From Clostridia bacterium (GTDB taxonomy: Bacteria > Bacillota_A > Clostridia > Christensenellales > Aristaeellaceae), in NCBI GenBank assembly GCA_017481185.1, contig JAFUPO010000200.1, positions 1 to 9,873 of the forward strand: DNA of 9,873 nucleotides, in the 5' to 3' direction. Shown piece after piece: positions 1 through 6,345 of the stretch (position 1 is the stretch's first letter; each line of letters begins with the position of its first letter). The translations under genes and the position numbers were made by a program. The notes under the pieces were generated by a model. That model saw nothing but the letters and a program-made list of their open reading frames with translations. It was not told the DNA's origin and ran no database searches.

Positions 1-892
1 GCTCGTAGGGATGGATCTCAACACTGGTCAGCGCAGGGGTCGTGTAGGGAGAGAAGGCGCTGTTGTTAAAACCTACCAAGGAAACGTCCTTCGGCACACT
101 TAACCCCCATTCACCTAACTGCCCCATGAGCCATAGCGCCCAGGAATCGTCCATGGCAATAACTGCGGTGGGTGCATTAGCGGAGGAAAAAAGCTCTTTC
201 AGGGCCTCTGCATTGTTGCGGGGATCAGCCAGTATCCAGGCGGGATCGACCGAGATTTGCGCCTCCTTCATGGCCTGCTCATAGCCAGCCTGCCGAAGCT
301 GGGTCACAGTAAAGCCGTCCTTTGCGCCTAAAAGTAAAATTCGCCGATGACCAAAGGTCAATAAATGTTCAGTTACCAACCGACCGGCCAGCACATTATC
401 ATTATCGACCCACCAGCGATCCTGCGCCTGATCAGGCTGCCCGATGACAACAAAGGGAATTTTGTGACGGCTCAGGTACTCAGCTACCGGGTCGTTGGCC
501 TGGCTGGAAAGCAGGATCATCCCGCCAGCCGCGCCGCTGGATACAATGCGCCGGGTGGTGTTCAGATCCTCCTGAGCATGGGGGCTGAAGGAGAGCACCA
601 GTTGGATTTCAGCTTCTGCTGCCCTGACGCTTAAGCCGCGCAATGCCTCTGCAAAGAAGGGATGCTTCAGGCTTTCACCTGGATTTGCCTTCATGAAAAC
701 GCCTACGGAGTTGGCGCTTTGGCTCACCAGGGATCGGGCTGCCAGGTTGGGCTGATAATTCATCTCCTCCATAATCTGACGGATGCGCTGGCAGGTCTGC
801 GGGCTGATGCGGGCGCTGCCAGAGATCACCCGGCTGACAGTAGAAGGGGAGACGCCTGCCACACGGGCAACGTCTTTAATGGTGCATTTCAT
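1..892 (-). CDS. LacI/GalR-family transcriptional regulator, MalR-like (3' end cut off by window edge)
   Basis: This is a DNA-binding repressor of the LacI/GalR family. Reading leftward from an ATG at 892-890, 297 codons are open to the window edge. Family members run about 330-340 residues, so roughly the last 35-45 are missing. Residues 4-24 form the family helix-turn-helix (TIKDVARVAGVSPSTVSRVI). Residues 45-55 form the hinge (NYQPN.AARSL), including the leucine that intercalates at the central CG step of operators. The rest is a periplasmic-binding-protein-like effector domain with typical segments, for example GGMILLSS and PFVVIGQP followed by a DND (residue about 165), then GHRRILLLGA and VSLVGFNN. 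The hinge and mid-domain resemble MalR regulators of maltose/maltodextrin genes, which fits the maltose phosphorylase at the other end of the window; that link is inferred. An AAGGAG site (909-904) lies 11 bases before the start. The gene is transcribed away from rmlA. Confidence 0.93.
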   Translation of the reverse strand, partial: MKCTIKDVARVAGVSPSTVSRVISGSARISPQTCQRIRQIMEEMNYQPNLAARSLVSQSANSVGVFMKANPGESLKHPFFAEALRGLSVRAAEAEIQLVLSFSPHAQEDLNTTRRIVSSGAAGGMILLSSQANDPVAEYLSRHKIPFVVIGQPDQAQDRWWVDNDNVLAGRLVTEHLLTFGHRRILLLGAKDGFTVTQLRQAGYEQAMKEAQISVDPAWILADPRNNAEALKELFSSANAPTAVIAMDDSWALWLMGQLGEWGLSVPKDVSLVGFNNSAFSPYTTPALTSVEIHPYE

Positions 893-936
893 ATTGGGTT
901 AAACTCCTTATGCTAAAAACCTATATGCATTATTAT

Positions 937-965
937 ATTATCCTCTCGCTGACGGATTCTGTCAA
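937..965 (-). promoter_or_regulatory. Promoter of the LacI-family regulator
   Basis: On the minus strand a perfect TTGACA (-35, 965-960) is followed after 17 bases by GATAAT (-10, 942-937). A TATAAT also sits slightly downstream (937-932) but at a poor 22-base spacing. Transcription would begin about 40 bases before the regulator start codon. No perfect LacI-type palindrome is visible here, so autoregulation is not evident. Confidence 0.7.
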
Positions 966-981
966 GTCATGACGAAAACCC

Positions 982-1010
982 TTCACAAATCGCTGATTTT
1001 AGGTTACAAT
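982..1010 (+). promoter_or_regulatory. Promoter of the rmlACB operon
   Basis: TTCACA (-35, 982-987), a 17-base spacer and TACAAT (-10, 1005-1010) make a sigma-A-type promoter directed at rmlA. It is back to back with the regulator promoter: the two -35 boxes are only 16 bases apart. A protein bound between them could affect both genes, although I see no clear operator. Confidence 0.7.
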
Positions 1011-1052
1011 AGATAAATCACTGAGAAACTGTGAAAAGGAGACGTTTGTTAT

Positions 1053-1940
1053 ATGAAAGGCATAGTTCTCGCCGGCGGATCCGGCACCAGACTCTATCCC
1101 CTGACTATGGTCACATCCAAACAGCTTCTTCCTGTATACGATAAGCCGATGATCTATTATCCTTTGTCCACGCTGATGCTGGCAGGCATCAAGGATATTC
1201 TGATCATTTCCACACCGGAGGACACCCCTCGTTTTGAACATCTGCTGGGAGACGGCAGCCAGTTTGGCATCAAGCTTCAGTACGCTGTTCAGCCCTCCCC
1301 TGATGGACTCGCTCAGGCCTTTATCATCGGTGAAACGTTCATCGGTGAAGATTGCTGCGCCATGGTGCTGGGCGATAACATTTTCTATGGCAACGGCTTC
1401 TCCAAGCTTTTGCGTCAGGCAGCTGCCAATGCGCAGGAAAACGCACGGGCCACCATTTTCGGCTACTATGTCAGCGACCCGGAACGCTTTGGCATCGTTG
1501 AGTTTGACGAGCAAGGCCATGTGATTTCCGTTGAGGAAAAGCCCAAGCATCCCAAGTCTAACTACTGCATCACAGGCCTTTATTTTTATCCTAAGGGCGT
1601 TGCCAAGATGGCAAAGGCGGTGAAGCCTTCTGCCCGTGGGGAATTGGAGATCACGACGCTGAATGATATGTACCTCCAAAGGAGCGAACTGGACGTAAAC
1701 CTCCTGGGCCGCGGCTTTGCATGGCTGGATACGGGCACCATGGACTCCCTGGTGGAGGCAGCGGATTTTGTGCGCATGATCGAAAAGCGCCAGTCCATTA
1801 AAATCTCTGCACCTGAGGAAATTGCCTACAAGAATGGCTGGATTGACAAGGACACTTTGATGGTTTCCGCCCAGCGCTATGGCAAGTCTCCCTATGGAGA
1901 ACATTTGAAGGCTGTGGCAGAGGGTAAGATTCGTTACTAA
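1053..1940 (+). CDS. rfbA: Glucose-1-phosphate thymidylyltransferase (RmlA/RfbA)
   Basis: This cytoplasmic enzyme joins dTTP and glucose-1-phosphate to give dTDP-glucose and pyrophosphate, the first step of dTDP-L-rhamnose synthesis. The 295-residue length is normal for the family. The nucleotidyltransferase signature [13 protein letters not shown] lies at residues 6-18, followed by [16 protein letters not shown] from residue 22, PDGLAQA at 83-89, LGDN with metal-binding D108, EEKP at 161-164, and WLDTGT with D226 as the second metal-binding aspartate. All the expected catalytic positions are present. The ATG has an AAGGAG site (1036-1041) 11 bases upstream. It is the first gene of an operon: rmlC starts 13 bases after its stop, and the rmlC ribosome binding site overlaps the stop codon. 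The order A-C-B is that of Gram-positive rhamnose operons. dTDP-glucose also feeds other deoxysugar pathways, so rhamnose as end product is inferred from rmlC. Confidence 0.98.
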   Translation: MKGIVLAGGSGTRLYPLTMVTSKQLLPVYDKPMIYYPLSTLMLAGIKDILIISTPEDTPRFEHLLGDGSQFGIKLQYAVQPSPDGLAQAFIIGETFIGEDCCAMVLGDNIFYGNGFSKLLRQAAANAQENARATIFGYYVSDPERFGIVEFDEQGHVISVEEKPKHPKSNYCITGLYFYPKGVAKMAKAVKPSARGELEITTLNDMYLQRSELDVNLLGRGFAWLDTGTMDSLVEAADFVRMIEKRQSIKISAPEEIAYKNGWIDKDTLMVSAQRYGKSPYGEHLKAVAEGKIRY

Positions 1941-1953
1941 GGAGCATACGTTT

Positions 1954-2514
1954 ATGGAAAAGATCGCAACGGCTCTGGCAGGAGTTTATATCATCGAGCC
2001 TAAAGTGTTTGGAGATCACCGGGGCTATTTTATGGAAACCTATTCATCGCGGGTGTTTGCAGAACTGGGAATCAACAATGTGTTCGTGCAGGACAACCAA
2101 TCATTCACCGCTCAAAAGGGGACGCTTCGGGGGATCCACTTCCAGAATGATCCCATGTCTCAGGCTAAGCTGGTCAGGGTGACCAAGGGTGCTGTTTTGG
2201 ATGTAGCAGTGGATTTGCGAAAAGGTTCGCCTACTTATAAGCAATGGGTGGGAGTTGAACTCACGGCAGAAAACAAGCGGATGCTGTTTATTCCCCGAGG
2301 ATTTGGCCATGGCTTTTTGACCTTGACCGACGATGTGGAGTTCTGCTATAAGGTAGATAACCTTTACAGCAAGGAATATGACCGGGGCATCCGCTTTGAT
2401 GACCCTGAGATCGGCGTTGTCTGGGGCGTAACGGAGCCGATTCTTTCTCAAAAGGATACCGCTTCACCGATGCTTAAAGACAGCGATTGCAACTTTGTTC
2501 ACGAAGGAGTATAA
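1954..2514 (+). CDS. rfbC: dTDP-4-dehydrorhamnose 3,5-epimerase (RmlC/RfbC)
   Basis: A cytoplasmic cupin-fold epimerase that inverts C3 and C5 of dTDP-4-dehydro-6-deoxy-D-glucose to give dTDP-4-dehydro-L-rhamnose, the third step of the pathway. It is 186 residues long, as expected. The core motif GTLRGIHFQ holds the catalytic base H62. K72 follows in the segment AKLVRV, D83 lies in VLDVAVDLR, the [10 protein letters not shown] block spans about 112-121, and Y132 (FCYK) is the expected catalytic tyrosine; D168 is a candidate partner of H62. The complete active site argues for a true 3,5-epimerase rather than a 3- or 5-only relative, which points to an L-rhamnose-type product. Translation is helped by AAGGAG at 1939-1944, which overlaps the rmlA stop codon with 9 bases to the ATG. 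The next gene, rmlB, begins 5 bases after the stop. Confidence 0.97.
   Translation: MEKIATALAGVYIIEPKVFGDHRGYFMETYSSRVFAELGINNVFVQDNQSFTAQKGTLRGIHFQNDPMSQAKLVRVTKGAVLDVAVDLRKGSPTYKQWVGVELTAENKRMLFIPRGFGHGFLTLTDDVEFCYKVDNLYSKEYDRGIRFDDPEIGVVWGVTEPILSQKDTASPMLKDSDCNFVHEGV
2503..2509 (+). promoter_or_regulatory. Ribosome binding site that fixes the rmlB start
   Basis: GAAGGAG lies at the very end of rmlC, 9 bases before the ATG at 2519. An upstream in-frame ATG at 2495 would add eight residues ahead of the nucleotide-binding strand, has no comparable site, and would place this Shine-Dalgarno sequence inside its own coding region. The 2519 start is therefore preferred. Confidence 0.85.
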
Positions 2515-2518
2515 GAAG

Positions 2519-3538
2519 ATGACTATCATCGTCACCGGCGGCGCCGGATTCATCGGCAGCAACTTTGTGTACTATCAATTGGAGAATCACCCTGAGGATC
2601 GAATCATCTGCTTGGATAATCTGACCTATGCGGGCAATCTGGAAACGCTGGAAGAAGCCATGAAGCACGCCAACTTCCGCTTCGTTAAGGGCGATATTGC
2701 CGACCGCGCCTGTGTGTATGCGCTTTTTGAAGAAGAAAAGCCTGACATTGTGGTGAACTTCGCGGCGGAGAGCCATGTGGATCGCTCCATCACGGATCCT
2801 GAGATTTTTCTGCGCACCAATATCATGGGTACGCAGGTGCTGATGGATGCTTGCCGCAAATATGGCATTAAGCGTTACCATCAGGTTTCCACAGACGAGG
2901 TGTACGGCGATCTGCCTCTGGATCGGCCTGATCTGTTTTTTACAGAGGAGACGCCCATCCATACCTCCAGCCCCTATTCAGCCTCCAAGGCTAGCGCAGA
3001 CCTGATTGTTTTGGCCTATGCGCGCACCTTTAAGCTGCCGGTGAGCATTACCCGCTGCTCCAACAACTATGGGCCCTATCACTTCCCTGAAAAGCTGATT
3101 CCTTTAATGATTTCACGGGCTCTGGCGGATGAGAGCCTGCCCGTCTATGGTAAGGGCGAAAACATCCGCGATTGGCTGTATGTAGAGGATCACTGCTCGG
3201 CTATCGATCTGGTAATGCGCAAGGGCCGCCAGGGAGAGATTTATAATGTGGGCGGCCACAACGAAAGAACCAATCTGGAGGTGGTAAAAACCATCCTCAA
3301 GGAGCTGGGCAAGCCGGAGAGCCTAATCACCTATGTAACGGATCGGCCCGGCCACGATATGCGCTATGCTATCGATCCCACTAAGATTCATAATGAATTA
3401 GGATGGCTGCCCCAGACGAAGTTTGACGATGGTATCAAAAAGACCATTCAGTGGTATCTGGATAATCGTTCCTGGTGGGAGCATATCCTTAAGGGCGAGT
3501 ATCAGGACTACTATGAGAAAATGTACAAAAATCGCTGA
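2519..3538 (+). CDS. rfbB: dTDP-glucose 4,6-dehydratase (RmlB/RfbB)
   Basis: An extended short-chain dehydrogenase/reductase that uses bound NAD+ to turn dTDP-glucose into dTDP-4-dehydro-6-deoxyglucose, the second step of dTDP-rhamnose synthesis. From the ATG at 2519 it has 339 residues, a typical length. The Rossmann motif TGGAGFIGS (G7, G10, G13) is followed by [10 protein letters not shown] at 81-90, the dehydratase signature STDEVYG with T125, D126 and E127, and YSASK with Y153 and K157. The [11 protein letters not shown] block and the RDWLYVEDH block (about 220-228) contact the nucleotide-sugar. All catalytic residues are intact. It is the last gene of the rmlA-C-B operon; the usual fourth gene, rmlD (reductase with TGANGQLG near its N-terminus), does not follow. 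The start is chosen on the GAAGGAG site; an upstream ATG at 2495, overlapping rmlC by 20 bases, is less likely. Confidence 0.98.
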   Translation: MTIIVTGGAGFIGSNFVYYQLENHPEDRIICLDNLTYAGNLETLEEAMKHANFRFVKGDIADRACVYALFEEEKPDIVVNFAAESHVDRSITDPEIFLRTNIMGTQVLMDACRKYGIKRYHQVSTDEVYGDLPLDRPDLFFTEETPIHTSSPYSASKASADLIVLAYARTFKLPVSITRCSNNYGPYHFPEKLIPLMISRALADESLPVYGKGENIRDWLYVEDHCSAIDLVMRKGRQGEIYNVGGHNERTNLEVVKTILKELGKPESLITYVTDRPGHDMRYAIDPTKIHNELGWLPQTKFDDGIKKTIQWYLDNRSWWEHILKGEYQDYYEKMYKNR

Positions 3539-3828
3539 AGTGGACGTGTTTGCGAGCAGATAAACTGATTGCTCTTTGCAAAAACGCAGCCCTGGATCCG
3601 GCCAGGGGTTCTGTTATAATCTCTGGCCAAAGATCCGTGCGAGTAAACAGGCTCTGGCAGCACTGGCGTTTAGGCTGATTGGCCGAATGAAATGAGCGAT
3701 CCTTTGCCGTGGCGGGGAGGAGGCGCTTAAAGGGGCCTTTGCGGCTGTTTGGCGCGCAGTATGTGTCCATTAAGGAGATACTATCCCTGATCCCGCAGGA
3801 AGATCAGTAATGCAAATGAGGTGAGTAT
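3539..3828. other. Intergenic region where rmlD would be expected
   Basis: This 290-base gap separates rmlB from the glycosyltransferase. I found no convincing gene: the open stretches are short, lack ribosome binding sites, and show no RmlD-like Rossmann start or other recognisable motif. It holds an extended -10 promoter, a 6-bp GC-rich hairpin (CCCTGG 3590-3595 with CCAGGG 3602-3607) and a larger overlapping dyad. The hairpin is not followed by a T-run, so a factor-independent terminator for the rml operon is not evident. Confidence 0.6.
3612..3620 (+). promoter_or_regulatory. Extended -10 promoter for the glycosyltransferase
   Basis: TGTTATAAT is a consensus TATAAT (3615-3620) preceded by TG at the extended -10 position. 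The -35 region about 17 bases upstream (CTGGAT) is poor, as is common for extended -10 promoters. Transcription would start near 3627, leaving an untranslated leader of about 200 bases. A dyad, GGATC-c-GGCCAG (3594-3605) with CTGGCC-aaa-GATCC (3623-3636), straddles the -10 box and could be an operator or an RNA hairpin. Confidence 0.55.
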
Positions 3829-5097
3829 ATGCGGCTGACCATGATAGCCATCGGTTCTACCGGTGACGTGCGCCCCTATGTGCTGTTGGGAAAGGAACTC
3901 AACAGCCGTGGCCACGATGTGAAGATCACCGCTTTCGCCCCTTTTAGAGAAATGGTCGAAAAAGAAGGCCTTCGATTCCATCCTATTTCGGGAGATGTAA
4001 CCCGCATGATGGCAAGCGTGATGAAGCCAGGCGTGACGGGATTTACCTACCTACAGCATTTTGAGTCAGCCATGAAAGACGTGGCTCCTCTTCTGCTACG
4101 GGATTTGCAGGCATCCTGCGAAGATGCGGAAGGAATTATTTGCACCTTCTTTGGCTCCACAGCTTATTCGATCGCTGAAAAGAATCATATACCCTGCATA
4201 CAAACCCAGTTTTTTCCTATGGACTACAACGCCAGCGCCCCCATTGCATCCGCGCCTGGGCTGCGCTTGGGAAAAACCTGGAATAAAACCACCTATCAGG
4301 TTGGGTATCTTTTGATCAGCACGCTGGAAAAACGTTATCTTACTGGCTGGCGCAAGGAACAGGGGATGCGTGTACGCAAGATTCGCCCTCGGCCTGACTA
4401 TACCATCAACGGCCATACCATTCCGGTGCTGTATGCTTTGAGCCCGCTGCTGTTTCCGCGGCCTGTGCATTGGAACGAGCATATCCATATGACGGGCTTT
4501 TGGACCAATCGGCAAAGGGAAGCCTTTGAACCCTCTCAGGAGCTAATGGAGTTCCTTCAAAAAGGGAGCGCGCCGGTGTATATTGGCTTTGGCTCCATGG
4601 TTTCCGGAGATATGGGCGAAACGCTTCAAATGGTGCTGGATGCCGTTGACCAGGCGGGCATAAGGGCCATCTTGGCAAAGGGCTGGGGCGGCGCTGATAG
4701 GCAGATAAAGGTGCCGAAGCAAGCCTATATTGCGGACTATATCCCTCATGATTGGCTGTTTCAACACGTGAGCGCCGTGGTGCATCACGGTGGAGCGGGC
4801 ACCACAGCGGCGGGCCTGATGGCAGGTAAACCGACGCTGGTTATTCCCTTTGGCGGCGACCAGCCCTTCTGGGGCAGTCGTGTACGGGCGCTGGGCTGCG
4901 GGCCTAAGCCGATTCGGCGGGATAGCCTAACGGTTGAAAAGTTGACCAAGGCGCTGATTGATCTGACATCAACCCCGGCTTATCAGGTTGCCGCGCAGGA
5001 GTTGGGCGCTCGTCTGAGCCATGAGGACGGTGTTGTGAACGCGGCCAACATCATTGAGCGCGAAATCGGCCAATGGCTTCAAACGCCGGATGTGTAA
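3829..5097 (+). CDS. GT1-family glycosyltransferase, sterol-glucosyltransferase (UGT)-like
   Basis: This 422-residue protein has the two-domain GT-B fold of nucleotide-sugar glycosyltransferases. The N-terminus (MRLTMIAIGSTGDVRPYVLLG) matches the GS-x-GD-x-xP opening of sterol glucosyltransferases and related antibiotic and glycolipid transferases; those lack the N-terminal histidine of plant flavonoid UGTs. The C-terminal donor domain contains YIGFGSM at 251-257, HHGGAGTTAAGL at 319-330 (pyrophosphate/donor-binding signature) and PFGGDQPFWG at 340-349, all strong family marks. No membrane span or signal peptide is visible, so it is probably cytoplasmic or peripheral. The start ATG follows GAGGTGA (3818-3824). 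Its place after rmlACB suggests a dTDP-deoxysugar donor, perhaps a rhamnosyltransferase making a glycolipid, but its separate promoter and the missing rmlD weaken that. UDP-glucose with a lipid or sterol-like acceptor is the main alternative. Confidence 0.92.
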   Translation: MRLTMIAIGSTGDVRPYVLLGKELNSRGHDVKITAFAPFREMVEKEGLRFHPISGDVTRMMASVMKPGVTGFTYLQHFESAMKDVAPLLLRDLQASCEDAEGIICTFFGSTAYSIAEKNHIPCIQTQFFPMDYNASAPIASAPGLRLGKTWNKTTYQVGYLLISTLEKRYLTGWRKEQGMRVRKIRPRPDYTINGHTIPVLYALSPLLFPRPVHWNEHIHMTGFWTNRQREAFEPSQELMEFLQKGSAPVYIGFGSMVSGDMGETLQMVLDAVDQAGIRAILAKGWGGADRQIKVPKQAYIADYIPHDWLFQHVSAVVHHGGAGTTAAGLMAGKPTLVIPFGGDQPFWGSRVRALGCGPKPIRRDSLTVEKLTKALIDLTSTPAYQVAAQELGARLSHEDGVVNAANIIEREIGQWLQTPDV

Positions 5098-5101
5098 TGA
5101 A

Positions 5102-5133
5102 AAAGAGGCTTCCTCAAAAGAGGAAGCCTCTTT
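5102..5133. terminator. Bidirectional intrinsic terminator between convergent genes
   Basis: A perfect 14-bp stem (AAAGAGGCTTCCTC, 5102-5115, with its complement at 5120-5133) closes on an AAAA loop. On the minus strand the hairpin runs into TTTTT (5104-5100); on the plus strand the arm ends in TTT, with another T-run at 5139-5143. It begins 4 bases after the glycosyltransferase stop and ends at the stop codon of the minus-strand dehydrogenase, so it can serve both genes. Confidence 0.9.
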
Positions 5134-5960
5134 CAGCCTTTTTGGCGGCAAAGCGCGAGAAAGGAAGCTGCTTTTTGTTCATCTTGGGAGAGCGGACTAG
5201 GGGAGCGTCGCTTGCGGTCTGCGTAATACAATGGAGGAAGGGGAGGGTTTGCCTGGCAAAGGGTGATGTAGGTGCTGGCAGCCTTACCGGAGCTTATGCC
5301 AAAGCAAATGATGCATTTGAGGAGCCTGCATAAAAAGCTGGCGGTGTGCTTTGTCATAAGGCCTGTGTATACCCAGGAGGGATCGACCACATAAAAAGAA
5401 ACGGTAGGATGTGCTTTGCACAAAGCGGTACCCAGCCAGTTGACCCCAAGCTTCGAAAGGGCATAGGCGCGCAGACCCTTTGGATAAGGCGGTGAAAAAA
5501 GTGATTGTGGGTCTGCGTTGCCGATCAGCTGGTGCCAGGAGCTGCCTGAAAAAATCACACGGCCCCGCGCCCTTTCAACAAAGGCTGCAAGGCCTTTCCA
5601 AAGCCGGTGGGCGGATATGCAGTGTAGCGCCAAATGCCCCTCCAGACCGTCGGAAGCCACGGGAGCAGAGGGCATGAAAGCACCTGCATTGAAGATGACC
5701 GCATCCAGCAGACCCTGGCAGCGCGCCGCCACAAATTGCTGCAGTTGTTCGCAAAGGGCAGCTGTCTCCTGGGGATCTATTAGATCAGCCGCGAAGAAGT
5801 GAACCTCGCCGACAGCTTTGCCTTTCAGGGAGGATGCTGCCCTTTGGCAGGAGGCCTTGCTGGAGCCTACCACAAGAACCTGCCAGCCAAGGCTGCAAAG
5901 GCCGCGGGCAACGGAAAGGCCAATGCCGGAGGTGCCGCCGGTAACCAGGGCCGTTTTCAT
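5133..5960 (-). CDS. Classical short-chain dehydrogenase/reductase (SDR), retinol-dehydrogenase-like
   Basis: A 275-residue NAD(P)-dependent oxidoreductase of the classical SDR family; the substrate is unknown. The cofactor motif TGGTSGIG lies at residues 7-14, the adenine-contacting DL at 59-60, NAG at 91-93, the catalytic serine in IFSGSS near 139-141, and YALSK gives Y166 and K170. The post-catalytic loop reads DPSWVYTGL instead of the usual PG-x-x-x-T. A cysteine-rich hydrophobic segment (about 209-223) could touch the membrane, as in retinol-dehydrogenase-type SDRs. The basic, proline-rich tail is atypical. It is not RmlD: it lacks TGANGQLG, is in the opposite orientation, and has the classical SDR layout. 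The ATG at 5960 places the first strand of the Rossmann fold at the N-terminus; GTGAGG (5976-5971) lies 10 bases upstream. It converges on the glycosyltransferase and shares its terminator. Confidence 0.9.
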   Translation of the reverse strand: MKTALVTGGTSGIGLSVARGLCSLGWQVLVVGSSKASCQRAASSLKGKAVGEVHFFAADLIDPQETAALCEQLQQFVAARCQGLLDAVIFNAGAFMPSAPVASDGLEGHLALHCISAHRLWKGLAAFVERARGRVIFSGSSWHQLIGNADPQSLFSPPYPKGLRAYALSKLGVNWLGTALCKAHPTVSFYVVDPSWVYTGLMTKHTASFLCRLLKCIICFGISSGKAASTYITLCQANPPLPPLYYADRKRRSPSPLSQDEQKAASFLALCRQKG

Positions 5961-5993
5961 GAGCTGGTCGCCTCACTCTCGTAGGATGCTTCA

Positions 5994-6022
5994 TTCATAT
6001 CATATTTGATTGTTTTTCGCAA
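5994..6022 (-). promoter_or_regulatory. Possible promoter of the short-chain dehydrogenase
   Basis: On the minus strand TTGCGA (6022-6017) and TATGAA (5999-5994) are 17 bases apart, each matching the consensus at four of six positions. The predicted start would be about 28 bases before the gene. This is a weak, position-supported guess. Confidence 0.3.
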
Positions 6023-6077
6023 GAACGAAAACGCGTACGCAGTGCATGAGGCAGCCCTTTGCCCTCATAGGATGAGC

Positions 6078-6084
6078 AGGGGGG
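6078..6084 (+). promoter_or_regulatory. Ribosome binding site of feoA (supports a GTG start)
   Basis: AGGGGGG ends 6 bases before a GTG at 6091. No ATG in the same frame lies in a better position, and the protein from this GTG aligns with the normal FeoA N-terminus. Just upstream, CTCAT (6064-6068) can pair either with ATGAG at 6072-6076 or with ATGAG at 6046-6050. Confidence 0.75.
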
Positions 6085-6090
6085 ATAAAA

Positions 6091-6345
6091 GTGAGTAGAA
6101 AAATAACGCTGGCTGAGCTTAATGCTGGAGAAGAAGGAATCGTTGCCCGGGTGGAAGGTAAGGGCGCTCTCCATCAGCGTTTGTTGGATATGGGTTTAAC
6201 GCCCGGCACAAAGGTCATGGTTTTGAGATTGGCTCCCCTGGGTGATCCAGTAGCCATTTGCCTAAGAGGCTATTCGTTGACCCTTCGAAAGGAAGATGCC
6301 GCCAAGATCATTTTGAACAACGCCCTGGGGGATGAATCGCCATGA
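6091..6345 (+). CDS. feoA: Ferrous iron transport protein A (FeoA)
   Basis: A small cytoplasmic SH3-like protein of 84 residues that works with FeoB in Fe2+ uptake. The sequence begins with SRKITLAELNAGEEGIV and continues with a VEGKGALHQRLLDMGL segment (residues 21-36) and TPGTKV (37-42), which are the hallmark FeoA features; DPVAICLRGYSLTLRK corresponds to the last strands, where members usually read DP-x-x-x-x-x-RG-x-x-x-x-LR. The GTG start is supported by AGGGGGG six bases upstream. It is translationally coupled to feoB: the last four bases, ATGA, contain both the feoB start and the feoA stop. The promoter was not identified with confidence, and I saw no Fur-box match upstream. Confidence 0.96.
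   Translation: MSRKITLAELNAGEEGIVARVEGKGALHQRLLDMGLTPGTKVMVLRLAPLGDPVAICLRGYSLTLRKEDAAKIILNNALGDESP

Noticed and set aside
63..916. Several short plus-strand open frames over the left end
   Set aside because: They are shadows of the LacI-family gene on the minus strand, which has clear helix-turn-helix and effector-domain motifs over the whole interval.
1041..1052. ACGTTTGT near the rmlA start as a second MalR operator
   Set aside because: Only one half of the CAAACGTTTG palindrome is present; the other half reads GGAGACG, so it is probably chance.
999..1904. A 301-codon open frame on the minus strand across rmlA
   Set aside because: It lies antisense to a gene with a complete RmlA motif set, has no recognisable domain and arises from codon bias in the true frame.
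2474..2962. A 162-codon open frame on the minus strand across rmlB
   Set aside because: It is antisense to the conserved N-terminal half of RmlB and its translation shows no family motif.
3590..3607. The CCCTGG/CCAGGG hairpin as the rml operon terminator
   Set aside because: The stem is only 6 bp and no T-run follows, so it does not meet the pattern of an intrinsic terminator.
3489..3770. A 93-codon minus-strand open frame in the gap after rmlB
   Set aside because: No motif, no ribosome binding site, and it overlaps the end of rmlB; I could not support it as a gene or as an rmlD remnant.
5133..5960. The short-chain dehydrogenase as the missing rmlD
   Set aside because: It has the classical SDR motifs TGGTSGIG, NAG and YALSK, lacks the RmlD opening, and is on the opposite strand from the rml operon.
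5994..6011. An AT-rich sequence resembling a Fur box upstream of feoA
   Set aside because: Its half-sites run TCA...TGA rather than the TGA...TCA arrangement of the Fur 7-1-7 motif, and only five of seven positions are symmetric.
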